From Clostridium fungisolvens (GTDB taxonomy: Bacteria > Bacillota > Clostridia > Clostridiales > Clostridiaceae): a stretch of 64,000 nt of DNA. Each line of letters begins with the position of its first letter. Positions within the stretch are counted from its first letter, which is position 1. The notes below the pieces were generated by a model that made no database searches, had not been told where the DNA came from, and saw only the letters and a program-made list of their open reading frames with translations. Where the stretch lies: assembly GCF_014193895.1 (NCBI RefSeq), contig NZ_BLZR01000001.1, positions 3,410,001 through 3,474,000 of the forward strand, in the 5' to 3' direction. Both the position numbers and the translations under genes were made by a program. Positions 24,625-32,844 of this stretch are shown piece after piece.

Positions 24625-26394
24625 TTATCCTATAGTAGCCTTAATTCTTCTTACTCCAGATGATGAGCTTTCTTCCTTAAATATTTTGAAACTCTTTAGC
24701 TCAGATGTATTTGAAGCATGAGGCCCCCCACATATTTCTTTGGAGTATCCAGGAATGGTATATACCTTTACAATCTCCCCATACTTGCTTTCAAAAACTC
24801 CAATAGCACCGTCTGCTCTTGCTTCTTCTAAGGTTTGTTCAGTACATACAACATCTATTCCTTTTGATATAGCCTCATTTACTATTTTTTCTACCTGTTC
24901 TAACTCTTCCTTCGTCAGCTTTCTTTCAAAGGAAAAATCAAATCTCAGCCTCTCTGAATTGATATTACTTCCCCTTTGATATACACTGTCCCCTAGCACT
25001 TTTCGAAGTGCAGCATTTAATAAATGAGTAGCTGTATGAAGCTTAGTTGTTCTCTCGCTATTGTCTGCAAGTCCTCCTTTGAACTTTTCAGCAGCACCTT
25101 TTCTAGACTTTTCTTGATGCTCCCTAAACTTTTCTTGAAAAGCAGATATATCTACATTTATCTTTCGTTCAGAGGCAATTTCAACAGTAAATTCAATTGG
25201 AAATCCAAAGGTATCATATAATTTGAAAGCTAAATCTCCACTTAAGCTATTGCCCTCCTCTAATTTAGAAAAATATCTCTCAGCCATCTTTAAACCGCTA
25301 TCTAGAGTTTTTGAGAATAATAGATATTCCTTTTCAAGTTGCTCTAAAATAAACTTTTTATTTTTAACTAATTCAGAATATATATGGCCATAATTTTCAA
25401 TAATTACTTCAGCAATACTGCAAATAATATTGCTATCAATTCCAAGTTTTTTAATTAACCTGATGGTACGCCTTATAAGTCTTCTTAATATATATCCTTG
25501 TTCAGAATTTGATGGTGTCACTCCCTTTGGGTCTCCCAAGATAAAGGTTGCTGCTCTCATATGATCACTGATTATACGAAAGGTCTCTTTGTTATCTTCT
25601 GTATATTTTATACCTGTAAGACTTTCTATCTTTTCTATAATAGGTTGAAATAGTTCTGTTTCATATACATTGTTATAGCCATTTAAAATCGTTAGTACAC
25701 GCTCTAACCCCATTCCAGTATCTACATTTTTCTGTAGAAGCTCAGAATAAGTTCCGTCTTCATTCTTATTGTATTCCATGAAAACATTATTCCAAATCTC
25801 CACATATTTTCCACAGCTGCATGCAGGTCCACAATCTTCTCCACACTTTTCTTCACCCATATCATAGAAGATTTCTGTATCAGGACCACATGGCCCAGTT
25901 TTTCCTGCAGGTCCCCACCAGTTCTCATCTCTACCATAAAAATAAATCTGTTCTTTCTTAAGCCCATTTCTAATCCATATCTCTGCTGCCTCTGTATCTC
26001 TCGGTACTAGAGAATCACCTTCAAATACAGTGACTGCAAGTCTTTCTACAGGTATATTTAAATACTCTGTAAGAAATACATAGCTCATTGTAATAGACTC
26101 TTCCTTAAAATAATCTCCTAGAGACCAATTACCAAGCATCTCAAAAAAGGTTAAATGGGTATCATCCCCTACCTCATCAATATCACCCGTTCGAACACAT
26201 TTTTGAACATCAACTAACCTCTTTCCCTGTGGGTGTTTTTCTCCTAAAAGATAAGGAACAAGGGGATGCATCCCTGCTGTAGTAAATAGTACGCTTGGAT
26301 CATTATCAGGAAGCAGAGATGCTGAACCTATTGCTTTATGACCTCTCTTCTCAAAAAACTCTACATACATTTTTCTTAATTCATTTGCCTTCAT
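24625..26394 (-). CDS. Short alanyl-tRNA synthetase (lacks the C-terminal C-Ala domain)
   Basis: The 589-residue class II synthetase begins MKANELRKMYVEFFEKRGH and carries SASLLPDNDPSVLFTTAGM (motif 2 region), the Zn-like Cys cluster CGEDCGPACSCG, VDTGMGLERVL (motif 3), and the editing domain HTATHLLNAALRKVLG with CGGPHASNTSEL, whose His/Cys residues deacylate Ser- and Gly-tRNA. It ends right after SSSSGVRRIKATIG, where normal AlaRS (about 870-880 residues) continues into the coiled-coil and C-Ala domain. The end is a clean stop, so it is a genuine short form and not a broken gene. A T-box leader precedes it, so it should be induced by uncharged tRNA. A full-length alaS probably exists elsewhere in the genome. 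Confidence 0.88.
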   Translation of the reverse strand: MKANELRKMYVEFFEKRGHKAIGSASLLPDNDPSVLFTTAGMHPLVPYLLGEKHPQGKRLVDVQKCVRTGDIDEVGDDTHLTFFEMLGNWSLGDYFKEESITMSYVFLTEYLNIPVERLAVTVFEGDSLVPRDTEAAEIWIRNGLKKEQIYFYGRDENWWGPAGKTGPCGPDTEIFYDMGEEKCGEDCGPACSCGKYVEIWNNVFMEYNKNEDGTYSELLQKNVDTGMGLERVLTILNGYNNVYETELFQPIIEKIESLTGIKYTEDNKETFRIISDHMRAATFILGDPKGVTPSNSEQGYILRRLIRRTIRLIKKLGIDSNIICSIAEVIIENYGHIYSELVKNKKFILEQLEKEYLLFSKTLDSGLKMAERYFSKLEEGNSLSGDLAFKLYDTFGFPIEFTVEIASERKINVDISAFQEKFREHQEKSRKGAAEKFKGGLADNSERTTKLHTATHLLNAALRKVLGDSVYQRGSNINSERLRFDFSFERKLTKEELEQVEKIVNEAISKGIDVVCTEQTLEEARADGAIGVFESKYGEIVKVYTIPGYSKEICGGPHASNTSELKSFKIFKEESSSSGVRRIKATIG

Positions 26395-26420
26395 TTTAAC
26401 TCTCCTTTACTTATGAAAAT

Positions 26421-26725
26421 AAAAAAGCCCTAAGCTGAATAAACTTTCAGCCTAGGGCGAACTATACAATCCGTGTTACCACCTAAATTCAGAGATTAAC
26501 TCTGCACTCTGCAAGTACGAGGTGCTCAAAATGCAACCTGATACTAGTTTCCTTTTAACGGCAGAAAATCCGAAGAAGCCTACTAAGATCTCTCTTTTCG
26601 ATTCACAGCTCAGAGACTGCTTCAATATAGCTTTCGTGAAGATTTCCACCTACCTCTTCTCTCTGTGACTACAGCTTATATCTACTATTTCTCATCATAG
26701 CCTTTAGGTTTTTAGTTGTATTAAA
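26421..26725 (-). ncRNA. T-box leader upstream of the alaS-like gene
   Basis: Read on the minus strand, this leader has an AGTAGA box near the 5' end, the GGTAGGTGG distal-loop motif, an F-box-like CCGTTA, the antiterminator T-box AGGTGGTAACACGG at 26471-26484, and a terminator whose arms are GCCCTAGGCTGA and TCAGCTTAGGGC (26427-26458), followed by six Ts. The ribosome site AAGGAG and the alaS-like ATG come about 20 nt later. A GCT triplet at 26607-26609 in a stem I bulge is a candidate alanine specifier, but its exact position was not proven by folding. Confidence 0.93.
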
Positions 26726-26871
26726 ATTACCACAAAAGGAAACCAATGTCAATATATAAGAACTGAGTTAAGGTAGAAAATATTACTGCTTATATATTAT
26801 CTTTATTAAACACTTATTATATTTAATCTCCATTTCAACAATAGACCTTACTATAAGGATATGATATACAT

Positions 26872-27789
26872 CTATTCAATGGCACTGTGTTTTTCTATAT
26901 TGTACACACCAAGTAAAATTATCAAAGTACCTATTAATTGAATCACTCTTATTTCCTCATTGAATATAAGAAACCCAGATACGATAGCCGTAGGCACTTC
27001 TAAGTTACCAATGACAGAGGTATTAAAAGATCCAATACGTTTTATAGAATAATAAAATAGCATTAGAGGTAAAAAAGCACATAACAAAGATAATATCATT
27101 ATATAAATATAAGCCTTTATCGGCAGATTTAATTCTAAGCCCTTAGTAGGCAATCTATATATACAAAGAAAGATCAAAGAAAATAGCATAGAATAAAATG
27201 TTAGACTTATTGAATTAATATCCTTAAGCTTTTTAGATGAATACACATTCATAAATCCAAAACATGCAGCTGCTAAAATACCGTAAACTATACCTGTGGT
27301 TGAATATGAAAAAGGTAAAATTCCAATAACCATTGTACAGCCAATAAATATGGCAATAAGTAAAATAAAGCTCTTAATCGTAAACTTATTCTTTTCAAAA
27401 AACACTGAATATAAATAAATAAAAATTGGTGATGTATACAAAAGCACCGTAGCTATCCCTACTGGAAGATAGTAAAACGACTTATAATAAAACACCGTCA
27501 TAAAGCAGTCACCTAATACACCAAGTACCATTAGCCTTAAAAAATCTGTCTTCCCTACTTTTAATGTTTTAATATTAAATATTGATAATGGGATAAATAG
27601 TAAAATCACAACAAATGTATATTGTAATATTATAAGATCGATAGATTCTATATTAAAAGAGAATATAAGCTTAATAAGAACCCCTGCAAGTCCGAATAAA
27701 ATGGCTGAAAGTATAGAAGTAACGTAGCCAAGTTTCATTAGTATAAACCTACTTTCTATAAAATAATTTAATTCTAATAGCTCACTCAT
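26872..27789 (-). CDS. EamA/DMT-superfamily transporter
   Basis: The start is placed at the ATG at 27789, 7 nt after AGGAGA; an upstream in-frame ATG has no ribosome site. The 305-residue protein has ten predicted membrane segments made of two EamA repeats. The first repeat begins MKLGYVTSILSAILFGLAG; the second includes TGIVYGILAAACFGFMNVYSSKKL, with PTAIVSGFLIFNEEIRVIQLIGTLIILLGV closing the protein, a typical family ending. DMT carriers export or import amino acids, nucleotide sugars or drugs. The substrate cannot be assigned. It is on the same strand as the T-box-controlled alaS-like gene and upstream of it, but the leader between them carries its own terminator. Confidence 0.85.
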   Translation of the reverse strand: MSELLELNYFIESRFILMKLGYVTSILSAILFGLAGVLIKLIFSFNIESIDLIILQYTFVVILLFIPLSIFNIKTLKVGKTDFLRLMVLGVLGDCFMTVFYYKSFYYLPVGIATVLLYTSPIFIYLYSVFFEKNKFTIKSFILLIAIFIGCTMVIGILPFSYSTTGIVYGILAAACFGFMNVYSSKKLKDINSISLTFYSMLFSLIFLCIYRLPTKGLELNLPIKAYIYIMILSLLCAFLPLMLFYYSIKRIGSFNTSVIGNLEVPTAIVSGFLIFNEEIRVIQLIGTLIILLGVYNIEKHSAIE

Positions 27790-27965
27790 ATAGATTCTCC
27801 TGTATAACCAATTAACTCTAATAATATTCGTAAACATAATCTAAATTAAAAATTGAGTTATACCGCCTTTAATAAATTATCATAATGTAGATTAAGTATC
27901 AAGATAGTCCTTTAATAACTTAAAAATCATCTCAACAATATTCTTAAATACAACTAAGCAAAAAA

Positions 27966-28000
27966 ACTGGTTTCCATTCAAAACAGAAACCAGCTTAGCT
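27966..28000 (-). terminator. Terminator after the 81-residue orphan gene
   Basis: On the minus strand CTGGTTTC and GAAACCAG pair around an 11-nt loop and are followed by a run of seven Ts. It lies about 45 bp after the small gene's stop. Confidence 0.82.
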
Positions 28001-28042
28001 ACCTAGTATTTTTCAAATTATCCTGACATTAGATTCATCTTA

Positions 28043-28288
28043 TTAGACCTTTTTATCTAATAACAAACCATGACCAACATCACCATACATTAAGGCTGTC
28101 TTAACTTCTTCTACATAACTCTTATGAGCCATATAATCTTCCTCGTTTTTATTCTCAGCAGCTTTACCATCCTTGTTACGCCACTGTTTTTTCTTTTTAA
28201 GAAGAATATTCCTAAACTTATAATCTTTCTGTATGACACGGACTTTAGATACTGAAATAATACCTTCTACTTTCTTTTCATCAGCCAT
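28043..28288 (-). CDS. Small charged protein of unknown function
   Basis: The 81-residue protein has a good ribosome site (AAGGAAGGAG) 8 nt before ATG and its own terminator, so it is very likely expressed. It is rich in Lys and Glu, with a basic stretch LLKKKKQWRNKDGKA in the middle and a conserved-looking end YGDVGHGLLLDKKV. No signal peptide, membrane segment or known domain is visible. The high charge and the basic patch would suit a nucleic-acid- or ribosome-associated role, but nothing proves it. It lies between the DMT transporter and a VanZ-like gene and shares no transcript with either. Confidence 0.6.
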   Translation of the reverse strand: MADEKKVEGIISVSKVRVIQKDYKFRNILLKKKKQWRNKDGKAAENKNEEDYMAHKSYVEEVKTALMYGDVGHGLLLDKKV

Positions 28289-28625
28289 ACATAAAACTCC
28301 TTCCTTGGATATTTAATTAGGTCTTTCTATTATAATTATCGTAGAAAAAATATATAGATGAAGCACTTCATATTAAGAATATTATTCTTTAAGATACATT
28401 CAAGTTATAAAAATAAGCCTCACAAACCTTTTGATATCATTAGTGATAATCTTTTCATCATAACCACCCTTTTTCATATTATTAATGTATTTTTAGTAAT
28501 TAAGAAATTTGTATCCCTACTTTATGACTATAATTTCTCAAAACTACGTTGGTAGCATTCTTCTTATAACTCTTTAAAAGAAAAGGTTTAACCCATCTAT
28601 ATTTATAAAAGTGTAAGTGATCGAT
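28289..28625. other. Non-coding interval before the duplicated leader
   Basis: AT-rich sequence between divergent genes. A 65-codon open frame at 28358-28555 has no ribosome site and looks incidental. Nothing else is recognisable. Confidence 0.45.
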
Positions 28626-28735
28626 ATCAAAGATATGGTATAATAATCACGCTATTTGAAAAAATCACATAAAACTGTAAATCCAAAATAAATCTAATTA
28701 GATTATTTATAAACTGAATTTCGGTGAATAAGCCG
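28626..28735 (+). promoter_or_regulatory. Duplicated promoter-leader, copy 1 (VanZ-like gene)
   Basis: This region holds TATAAT at 28639-28644 within ATATGGTATAATAATC, the perfect 14-bp palindrome AATCTAATTAGATT at 28691-28704, and CTGAATTTCGG further on. The same three blocks in the same order, with nearly equal spacing, precede the gene at 31167. The palindrome lies about 45 nt into the transcript, so it may be an operator or an RNA element. Confidence 0.65.
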
Positions 28736-28760
28736 GGATGGAATGAAAAATGGAGGTATT

Positions 28761-29309
28761 ATGAATAAACGTGAAAAATTTAAAACAGTCTTTTTATATG
28801 GTGTTTTCATTTGTTATGTACTTTTTTTAGTTAAATTATTGATTCTATCAAGAGTTTCGCTTTCAGATCCGTTTAATAGCCAAAGCACTTCATCGAGGTC
28901 AATCAATCTCATTCCTTTTCATAGTATAAAGGAATATATATCTGGTAGCACTGAGAATTTAAAAAGATTTGCTTTTAGCAATGTAGTTGGAAATATCGTT
29001 ATTTTTATTCCCCTCGGTGTATATTTGCCATTACTCAAGAAAGATAAAAGAGTAATAAACAATATATTATTTATTTTCATCATGAGCTTACTTGTTGAAA
29101 TCATTCAAGGGATTTTAGGCATCGGAGCATCAGACATTGATGATATAATTCTAAATTGTTTGGGTGGATATATTGGTATTTTAGGTTATAAGTTTTTATT
29201 ACTTATATTACGAGACGAGAAAAAAGTACATACAGTAGTCACAATACTCTCTGCCATAGGATTACCTGCCCTATTATTTTTATTATTCATGGTGAAATTG
29301 AGGCTCTAA
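28761..29309 (+). CDS. VanZ-like membrane protein
   Basis: The start chosen is the ATG at 28761, 5 nt after TGGAGG; an ATG at 28743 lies upstream of that site. The 182-residue protein has about five membrane segments. Motifs INLIPFHSIKEYI, NVVGNIVIFIPLGVYLPLL and VEIIQGILGIGASDIDDIILNCLGGYIG are the conserved core of the VanZ family, especially the polar Glu-Gln and the D(I/V)DD(I/V)ilN motif in membrane helices. VanZ raises teicoplanin resistance in enterococci; the general function of the family is not settled. It has its own promoter-leader and terminator. An envelope-stress role is possible but inferred. Confidence 0.87.
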   Translation: MNKREKFKTVFLYGVFICYVLFLVKLLILSRVSLSDPFNSQSTSSRSINLIPFHSIKEYISGSTENLKRFAFSNVVGNIVIFIPLGVYLPLLKKDKRVINNILFIFIMSLLVEIIQGILGIGASDIDDIILNCLGGYIGILGYKFLLLILRDEKKVHTVVTILSAIGLPALLFLLFMVKLRL

Positions 29310-29349
29310 ATATATTTATTGCATTTAAGTTTAATATAGCTTCATTTTT

Positions 29350-29388
29350 AAAGCCTTTCTGCTAATGATGCAGAAAGGCTTTTCTAAT
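29350..29388 (+). terminator. Terminator after the VanZ-like gene
   Basis: AAAGCCTTTCTGC and GCAGAAAGGCTTT form a perfect 13-bp stem with a 7-nt loop, followed by TCTAAT. Confidence 0.87.
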
Positions 29389-29575
29389 ATTTGTATAAGT
29401 TTTCTAGCCTAAAGTATTTAGTTCCTTCTGTAAAGCCATACTTAAAGACTTTTATATTTGGAAATAAATTTATCTACTCTATCTTGTAAAATATTTGTAT
29501 TTATTCAATTATCTAATATATAATTAAATAAATAGAAAACTATTCTATTTAGAAATTTAAAATATGAGGGGGTAA

Positions 29576-30232
29576 ATGATAGTGCTTAAAGTGGAAAATA
29601 TGGATGCACATTTTAATAAATGTGCTTCAGATTATGACAGAAACTTTTATGAAGATCTTGGTATGGGTGAGTTCTATGATGAAATTGAGAACCAGTTCAA
29701 CATATGCGGACAACCTAAAAACATTTTAGTCCTCGGCTGTGGTACAGGATTAGAAATAGAAAGAATTAAATATTCCGCAACAGTTACTGCCATAGATATT
29801 TCTCTCGGCATGCTAGAACAGCTGCTGAAAAAGGACTTGCATCCAAAGGTGACCTTAAATACAATTTGTGGTTCATATTTTGATGTTCCTTTTGCTGAAA
29901 ACAGCTTTGATCTTGTGCTTTCAACTTATTCCCTGCATCATTTTAACATAGAGCAAAAAACTAAACTCTATAAAAAAATATATGATTGTTTGAAAATAGG
30001 TGCGTATTTCATAAATGGTGATACTGTTTGTAAAGACAAAGATACAGAAATTAAGCTACTAAAAAATGCAGAAGATTTATATAGAAATCAACAAGCTCCT
30101 TTTGGAACTATTCATATTGATGTTCCTCTTGCCTTAGATACTGAGCTCACTCTCCTTTGTGATATAGGTTTTAATAATATTTCAGTGGAGAAGAGATGGA
30201 CTAATGCTTCGCTAATCAAGGTGGTAAAGTAG
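29576..30232 (+). CDS. Class I SAM-dependent methyltransferase
   Basis: The 218-residue protein carries the SAM-binding motif I ILVLGCGTGLEIERI (around residues 45-60), an acidic residue at the end of beta-2 (TAIDISLGMLEQ), motif II FDLVLSTYSLHHF and motif III region GAYFINGDT. It resembles UbiE/SmtA-type small-molecule methyltransferases. The substrate is unknown. The GAGGGGG ribosome site is only 3 nt before the ATG at 29576 and 9 nt before an in-frame GTG at 29582, so either could be used. It lies between the VanZ-like gene and a membrane-protein gene and appears separately transcribed. Confidence 0.85.
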   Translation: MIVLKVENMDAHFNKCASDYDRNFYEDLGMGEFYDEIENQFNICGQPKNILVLGCGTGLEIERIKYSATVTAIDISLGMLEQLLKKDLHPKVTLNTICGSYFDVPFAENSFDLVLSTYSLHHFNIEQKTKLYKKIYDCLKIGAYFINGDTVCKDKDTEIKLLKNAEDLYRNQQAPFGTIHIDVPLALDTELTLLCDIGFNNISVEKRWTNASLIKVVK

Positions 30233-30330
30233 AAATTACTAATATGACTACATTTACTGCACTTTGTACGTTATTGTGTAACACCTCTTATTTATAGATA
30301 AACCGGTTCCAATATGAAATAGTTTATTTG

Positions 30331-30430
30331 AAGATGAGCCACTTCTATCTGAAATCTATTTTCAAAACTCCTCTAGGTTCTGAGAGGAGAATCTGAAAAT
30401 ACAAATTTAATTATGAATTTGTTCATCTAT
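30331..30430 (+). repeat. Palindromic interspersed repeat, family A, copy 3
   Basis: AAGATGAGCCACTTCTATCTG...TTTGTTCATC, about 100 bp, is an imperfect palindrome with stem ATTTTCAAAACTCCTCT / AGAGGAGAATCTGAAAAT around the loop AGGTTCTG. Long blocks are identical to copy 1 at 10861-10959. Confidence 0.82.
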
Positions 30431-30472
30431 ATAATAATTAGGAAGTAAAAATTAATATGTAGGAGTAGATAC

Positions 30473-31042
30473 ATGAAAAATGTTAAGAACACACTTATAG
30501 GGCTATACTTCAACCTTTTTATGGTAGTTTTATCATTAATTCTTCTATTAAGAGGATTAATACATGGTAATACTGGCAACTGGCTGAAGTGGATATTAGT
30601 ATTTGCACTTATTTCTTCAGAAATTTTAAACATAGTTTTTGCAGGAATAAACACTGTAAATTCTTTTATTCTTTTTAAAAACAGTGACTATAACTCAATG
30701 CGAAAGAATATGAAAGCACTTAAATTTGGAGTAATTCCTTACTTTGTTATTAATTTTATTATATATGGTTTATTGTTTTTACTATTTTTTGCTGCATCTA
30801 GAGGATTGATTTTATTCACACCTATACCATTTTTATTTTTGATTCCTGTTTTTTTTGCATACCTTACGGTGATATTTACATCAAGTTATGGATTAGGTTT
30901 TTCACTAATTTTATATAAAGAAAAAATGATTAGCACAGGAAAACTGGTACTGCACATTATACTACAACTATGTTTTGTCCTAGATGTATTAGACACGATA
31001 ATTTTACTAGCCAAAAATAAAACTGTGAAAATTAGTGGATAG
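30473..31042 (+). CDS. Small polytopic membrane protein of unknown function
   Basis: The 189-residue protein has TAGGAG 8 nt before the ATG. Hydrophobicity indicates four or five membrane segments (about residues 8-28, 40-60, 85-110, 112-135 and 155-175), with short charged loops such as NSDYNSMRKNMKALK. No family motif is recognised and there is no signal peptide. A family A repeat lies directly upstream, and the duplicated promoter-leader for the next membrane gene begins at its stop codon, so it may be transcribed alone or with those genes. Its neighbours are also small membrane proteins, suggesting a shared envelope role, but the function cannot be stated. Confidence 0.65.
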   Translation: MKNVKNTLIGLYFNLFMVVLSLILLLRGLIHGNTGNWLKWILVFALISSEILNIVFAGINTVNSFILFKNSDYNSMRKNMKALKFGVIPYFVINFIIYGLLFLLFFAASRGLILFTPIPFLFLIPVFFAYLTVIFTSSYGLGFSLILYKEKMISTGKLVLHIILQLCFVLDVLDTIILLAKNKTVKISG

Positions 31043-31150
31043 AAATATGGTATAATAATCCTACTATTTAAAAAATGCTATGAATTCACAAGAAAAAAAT
31101 AAATCTAATTAGATTATTTTATGATATATTGACTGAATACGGTTGTGTAT
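31040..31150 (+). promoter_or_regulatory. Duplicated promoter-leader, copy 2 (membrane gene at 31167)
   Basis: ATATGGTATAATAATC (TATAAT at 31051-31056), the palindrome AATCTAATTAGATT at 31102-31115 and CTGAATACGG repeat the blocks seen at 28626-28735. The distance from TATAAT to the palindrome is 51 bp here and 52 bp there. Confidence 0.65.
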
Positions 31151-31166
31151 AAGGAGAAAAGTCAGA

Positions 31167-31577
31167 ATGACAACAAAGGAAAATAACGAAAATATTGATG
31201 AAACTAATAAAGAGGGAAAAATAAACAAAATAGAAGATCTTGTTTCAAGTTATAGAAAAGATGTTTTACAACGCTATTTTGGTGAAAAAGGTGGAAAAAA
31301 CCTCTTATATTCAATAATTGGTATATGTTTATTGAGAGGTTTAATCGGCAAATTTGCCTTTCATCAGCCGTTCTTATATTCTTTTTTGTATCCATTAATT
31401 CTAGTTGGATTGGTTTCTGTCTTATATATAACATTAAAACTCATAAGCTTTAAAAGTCCTAAAATTTCAAAAATTTTAAGTGGAATTCTTCTTATAGCTT
31501 GCTGCACTATTTTAATACTGGTTTTTTTACTTTTAATTGTTTTGCTTCTGAATAAACTTTTACACTTCTGGTTCTAA
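31167..31577 (+). CDS. Small membrane protein with three predicted membrane segments
   Basis: The start is the ATG at 31167 after AAGGAG; an in-frame TTG at 31143 precedes that ribosome site. The 136-residue protein has a charged cytoplasmic N-terminus of about 48 residues (KENNENIDETNKEGKINK), then three predicted membrane helices (about 52-68, 72-92 and 102-130), the last very rich in Leu and Ile. No known family is recognised. It is preceded by a leader nearly identical in plan to that of the VanZ-like gene. The phosphodiesterase gene starts 25 bp after its stop, so the two probably share a transcript. Confidence 0.65.
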   Translation: MTTKENNENIDETNKEGKINKIEDLVSSYRKDVLQRYFGEKGGKNLLYSIIGICLLRGLIGKFAFHQPFLYSFLYPLILVGLVSVLYITLKLISFKSPKISKILSGILLIACCTILILVFLLLIVLLLNKLLHFWF

Positions 31578-31602
31578 ATTTTATAAAAGTAGGAGGAGAA
31601 AT

Positions 31603-32697
31603 ATGTTTGTTGATTATAATAATAGTATCGTAAATCTTGCTTGCTCTATCTTAAAATATTTTGGTGCTGAAAGTGAACATAATACACTAAAAGAAGTGGA
31701 TGAGCTTTTGAAAGATCAATACAAAAATGTAGTTGTCTTGCTATTAGATGGATTAGGAGTTGATGCATTACAATATCATTTATCGGAAAATGATTTTTTC
31801 CGAAAGAATATGATTAAGGAATATTCATCTGTGTTTCCTCCAACTACTACATCAGCAACTACCTCTATTGAAAGTGGTTTAACCCCTTTTGAACATGGGT
31901 GGTTAGGATGGAGTTTGTATTTTAGTGAAATAAATAAAATTGTAAACGCATTTATCAATACGGATAAGGATACAGAAATTCAGGCGGCGGATTATCATGT
32001 TGCCAGTAAATTTATACCTTATAAAAGTATTTATGAAAAAATAAGAGTTGCTGGGATGGCCAACGCATATAGTGTATCTAAATTCGGAAGCAATAAAATA
32101 AAAACCTTTGATGAATTGACTGATGAAGTAGAAAGGTTATGTGCTACCTCCGAGAAAAAATACATATATGGATATTGGGAAAATCCTGATAGCTTAATGC
32201 ATGAGTTTGGTTGCTATAACAGTCTGGTTACTGAGAATATAAAAGAACTGGAAGAGAAAGTATCAGATATGTGCAAAAGATTATCCGATACATTAGTTAT
32301 AGTTACTGCAGATCACGGCCATTGTAATTTGAAGCACTATGTTTTGACTGATTATCCTAAGTTAATTACTATGTTAAAACGTCCAATTTCTATAGAAACA
32401 AGATCAATAGCTTTCTATATAAAAGAGGAATACTTGAATGATTTTCCTATTGAGTTCAAAAATAATTTTGGTGACGAATTTTTGTTGTACTCAAAAGAAG
32501 AGGTTATCCAAAAGAATATATTTGGTTTCGGGAAAATGCATCCTAAGTTTGAAGAATTCATAGGAGATTATTTAGCAATAGCAGTTAGTGACAAAGGTAT
32601 TGTATATTCTCAGGAATCAAAGCAATTTATCTCAAATCATGCTGGGATGACTGAACAGGAAATAAAGATACCACTTATAGCAATATGTAAAAAATGA
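31603..32697 (+). CDS. Alkaline-phosphatase-superfamily phosphodiesterase/nucleotide pyrophosphatase
   Basis: The 364-residue protein follows AGGAGG. Motifs of type I phosphodiesterase/nucleotide pyrophosphatases are present: NVVVLLLDGLGVDALQ with the first metal Asp, VFPPTTTSATTSIESG with the Thr nucleophile, and VIVTADHGHCNLKHY with the Asp-His metal pair; a late NHAGMTEQE supplies another His. The enzyme should use two zinc-like ions to hydrolyse phosphodiesters or phosphonate-like esters. There is no signal peptide, so it appears cytoplasmic or associated through its partner. It follows the 136-residue membrane protein by 25 bp, implying joint expression. The substrate is unknown. Confidence 0.85.
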   Translation: MFVDYNNSIVNLACSILKYFGAESEHNTLKEVDELLKDQYKNVVVLLLDGLGVDALQYHLSENDFFRKNMIKEYSSVFPPTTTSATTSIESGLTPFEHGWLGWSLYFSEINKIVNAFINTDKDTEIQAADYHVASKFIPYKSIYEKIRVAGMANAYSVSKFGSNKIKTFDELTDEVERLCATSEKKYIYGYWENPDSLMHEFGCYNSLVTENIKELEEKVSDMCKRLSDTLVIVTADHGHCNLKHYVLTDYPKLITMLKRPISIETRSIAFYIKEEYLNDFPIEFKNNFGDEFLLYSKEEVIQKNIFGFGKMHPKFEEFIGDYLAIAVSDKGIVYSQESKQFISNHAGMTEQEIKIPLIAICKK

Positions 32698-32741
32698 GTA
32701 TCTTCAAAAGTTAGTTTACAATGTTCTTGAAATATGACATA

Positions 32742-32786
32742 AAAACACTGCAAAATTCAATTATGAATAATGCAGTGTTTTAATTA
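32742..32786. terminator. Bidirectional terminator
   Basis: AAAACACTGCA and TGCAGTGTTTT are perfect 11-bp arms around an 18-nt loop. It lies between the convergent phosphodiesterase and methyltransferase genes. Confidence 0.8.
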
Positions 32787-32844
32787 ATTATTCATCTTTT
32801 ATTTATGTGACGTTAAACAAGAATATTGTTCACCATATCAAAAG

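Noticed and set aside
24625..24700. A truncating frameshift in the alaS-like gene
   Set aside because: The sequence after the stop shows no continuing AlaRS C-terminal frame before the terminator, so the short form looks genuine.
28358..28555. 65-codon plus-strand frame in the gap before the VanZ-like gene
   Set aside because: No ribosome site, no homology features and AT-driven composition.
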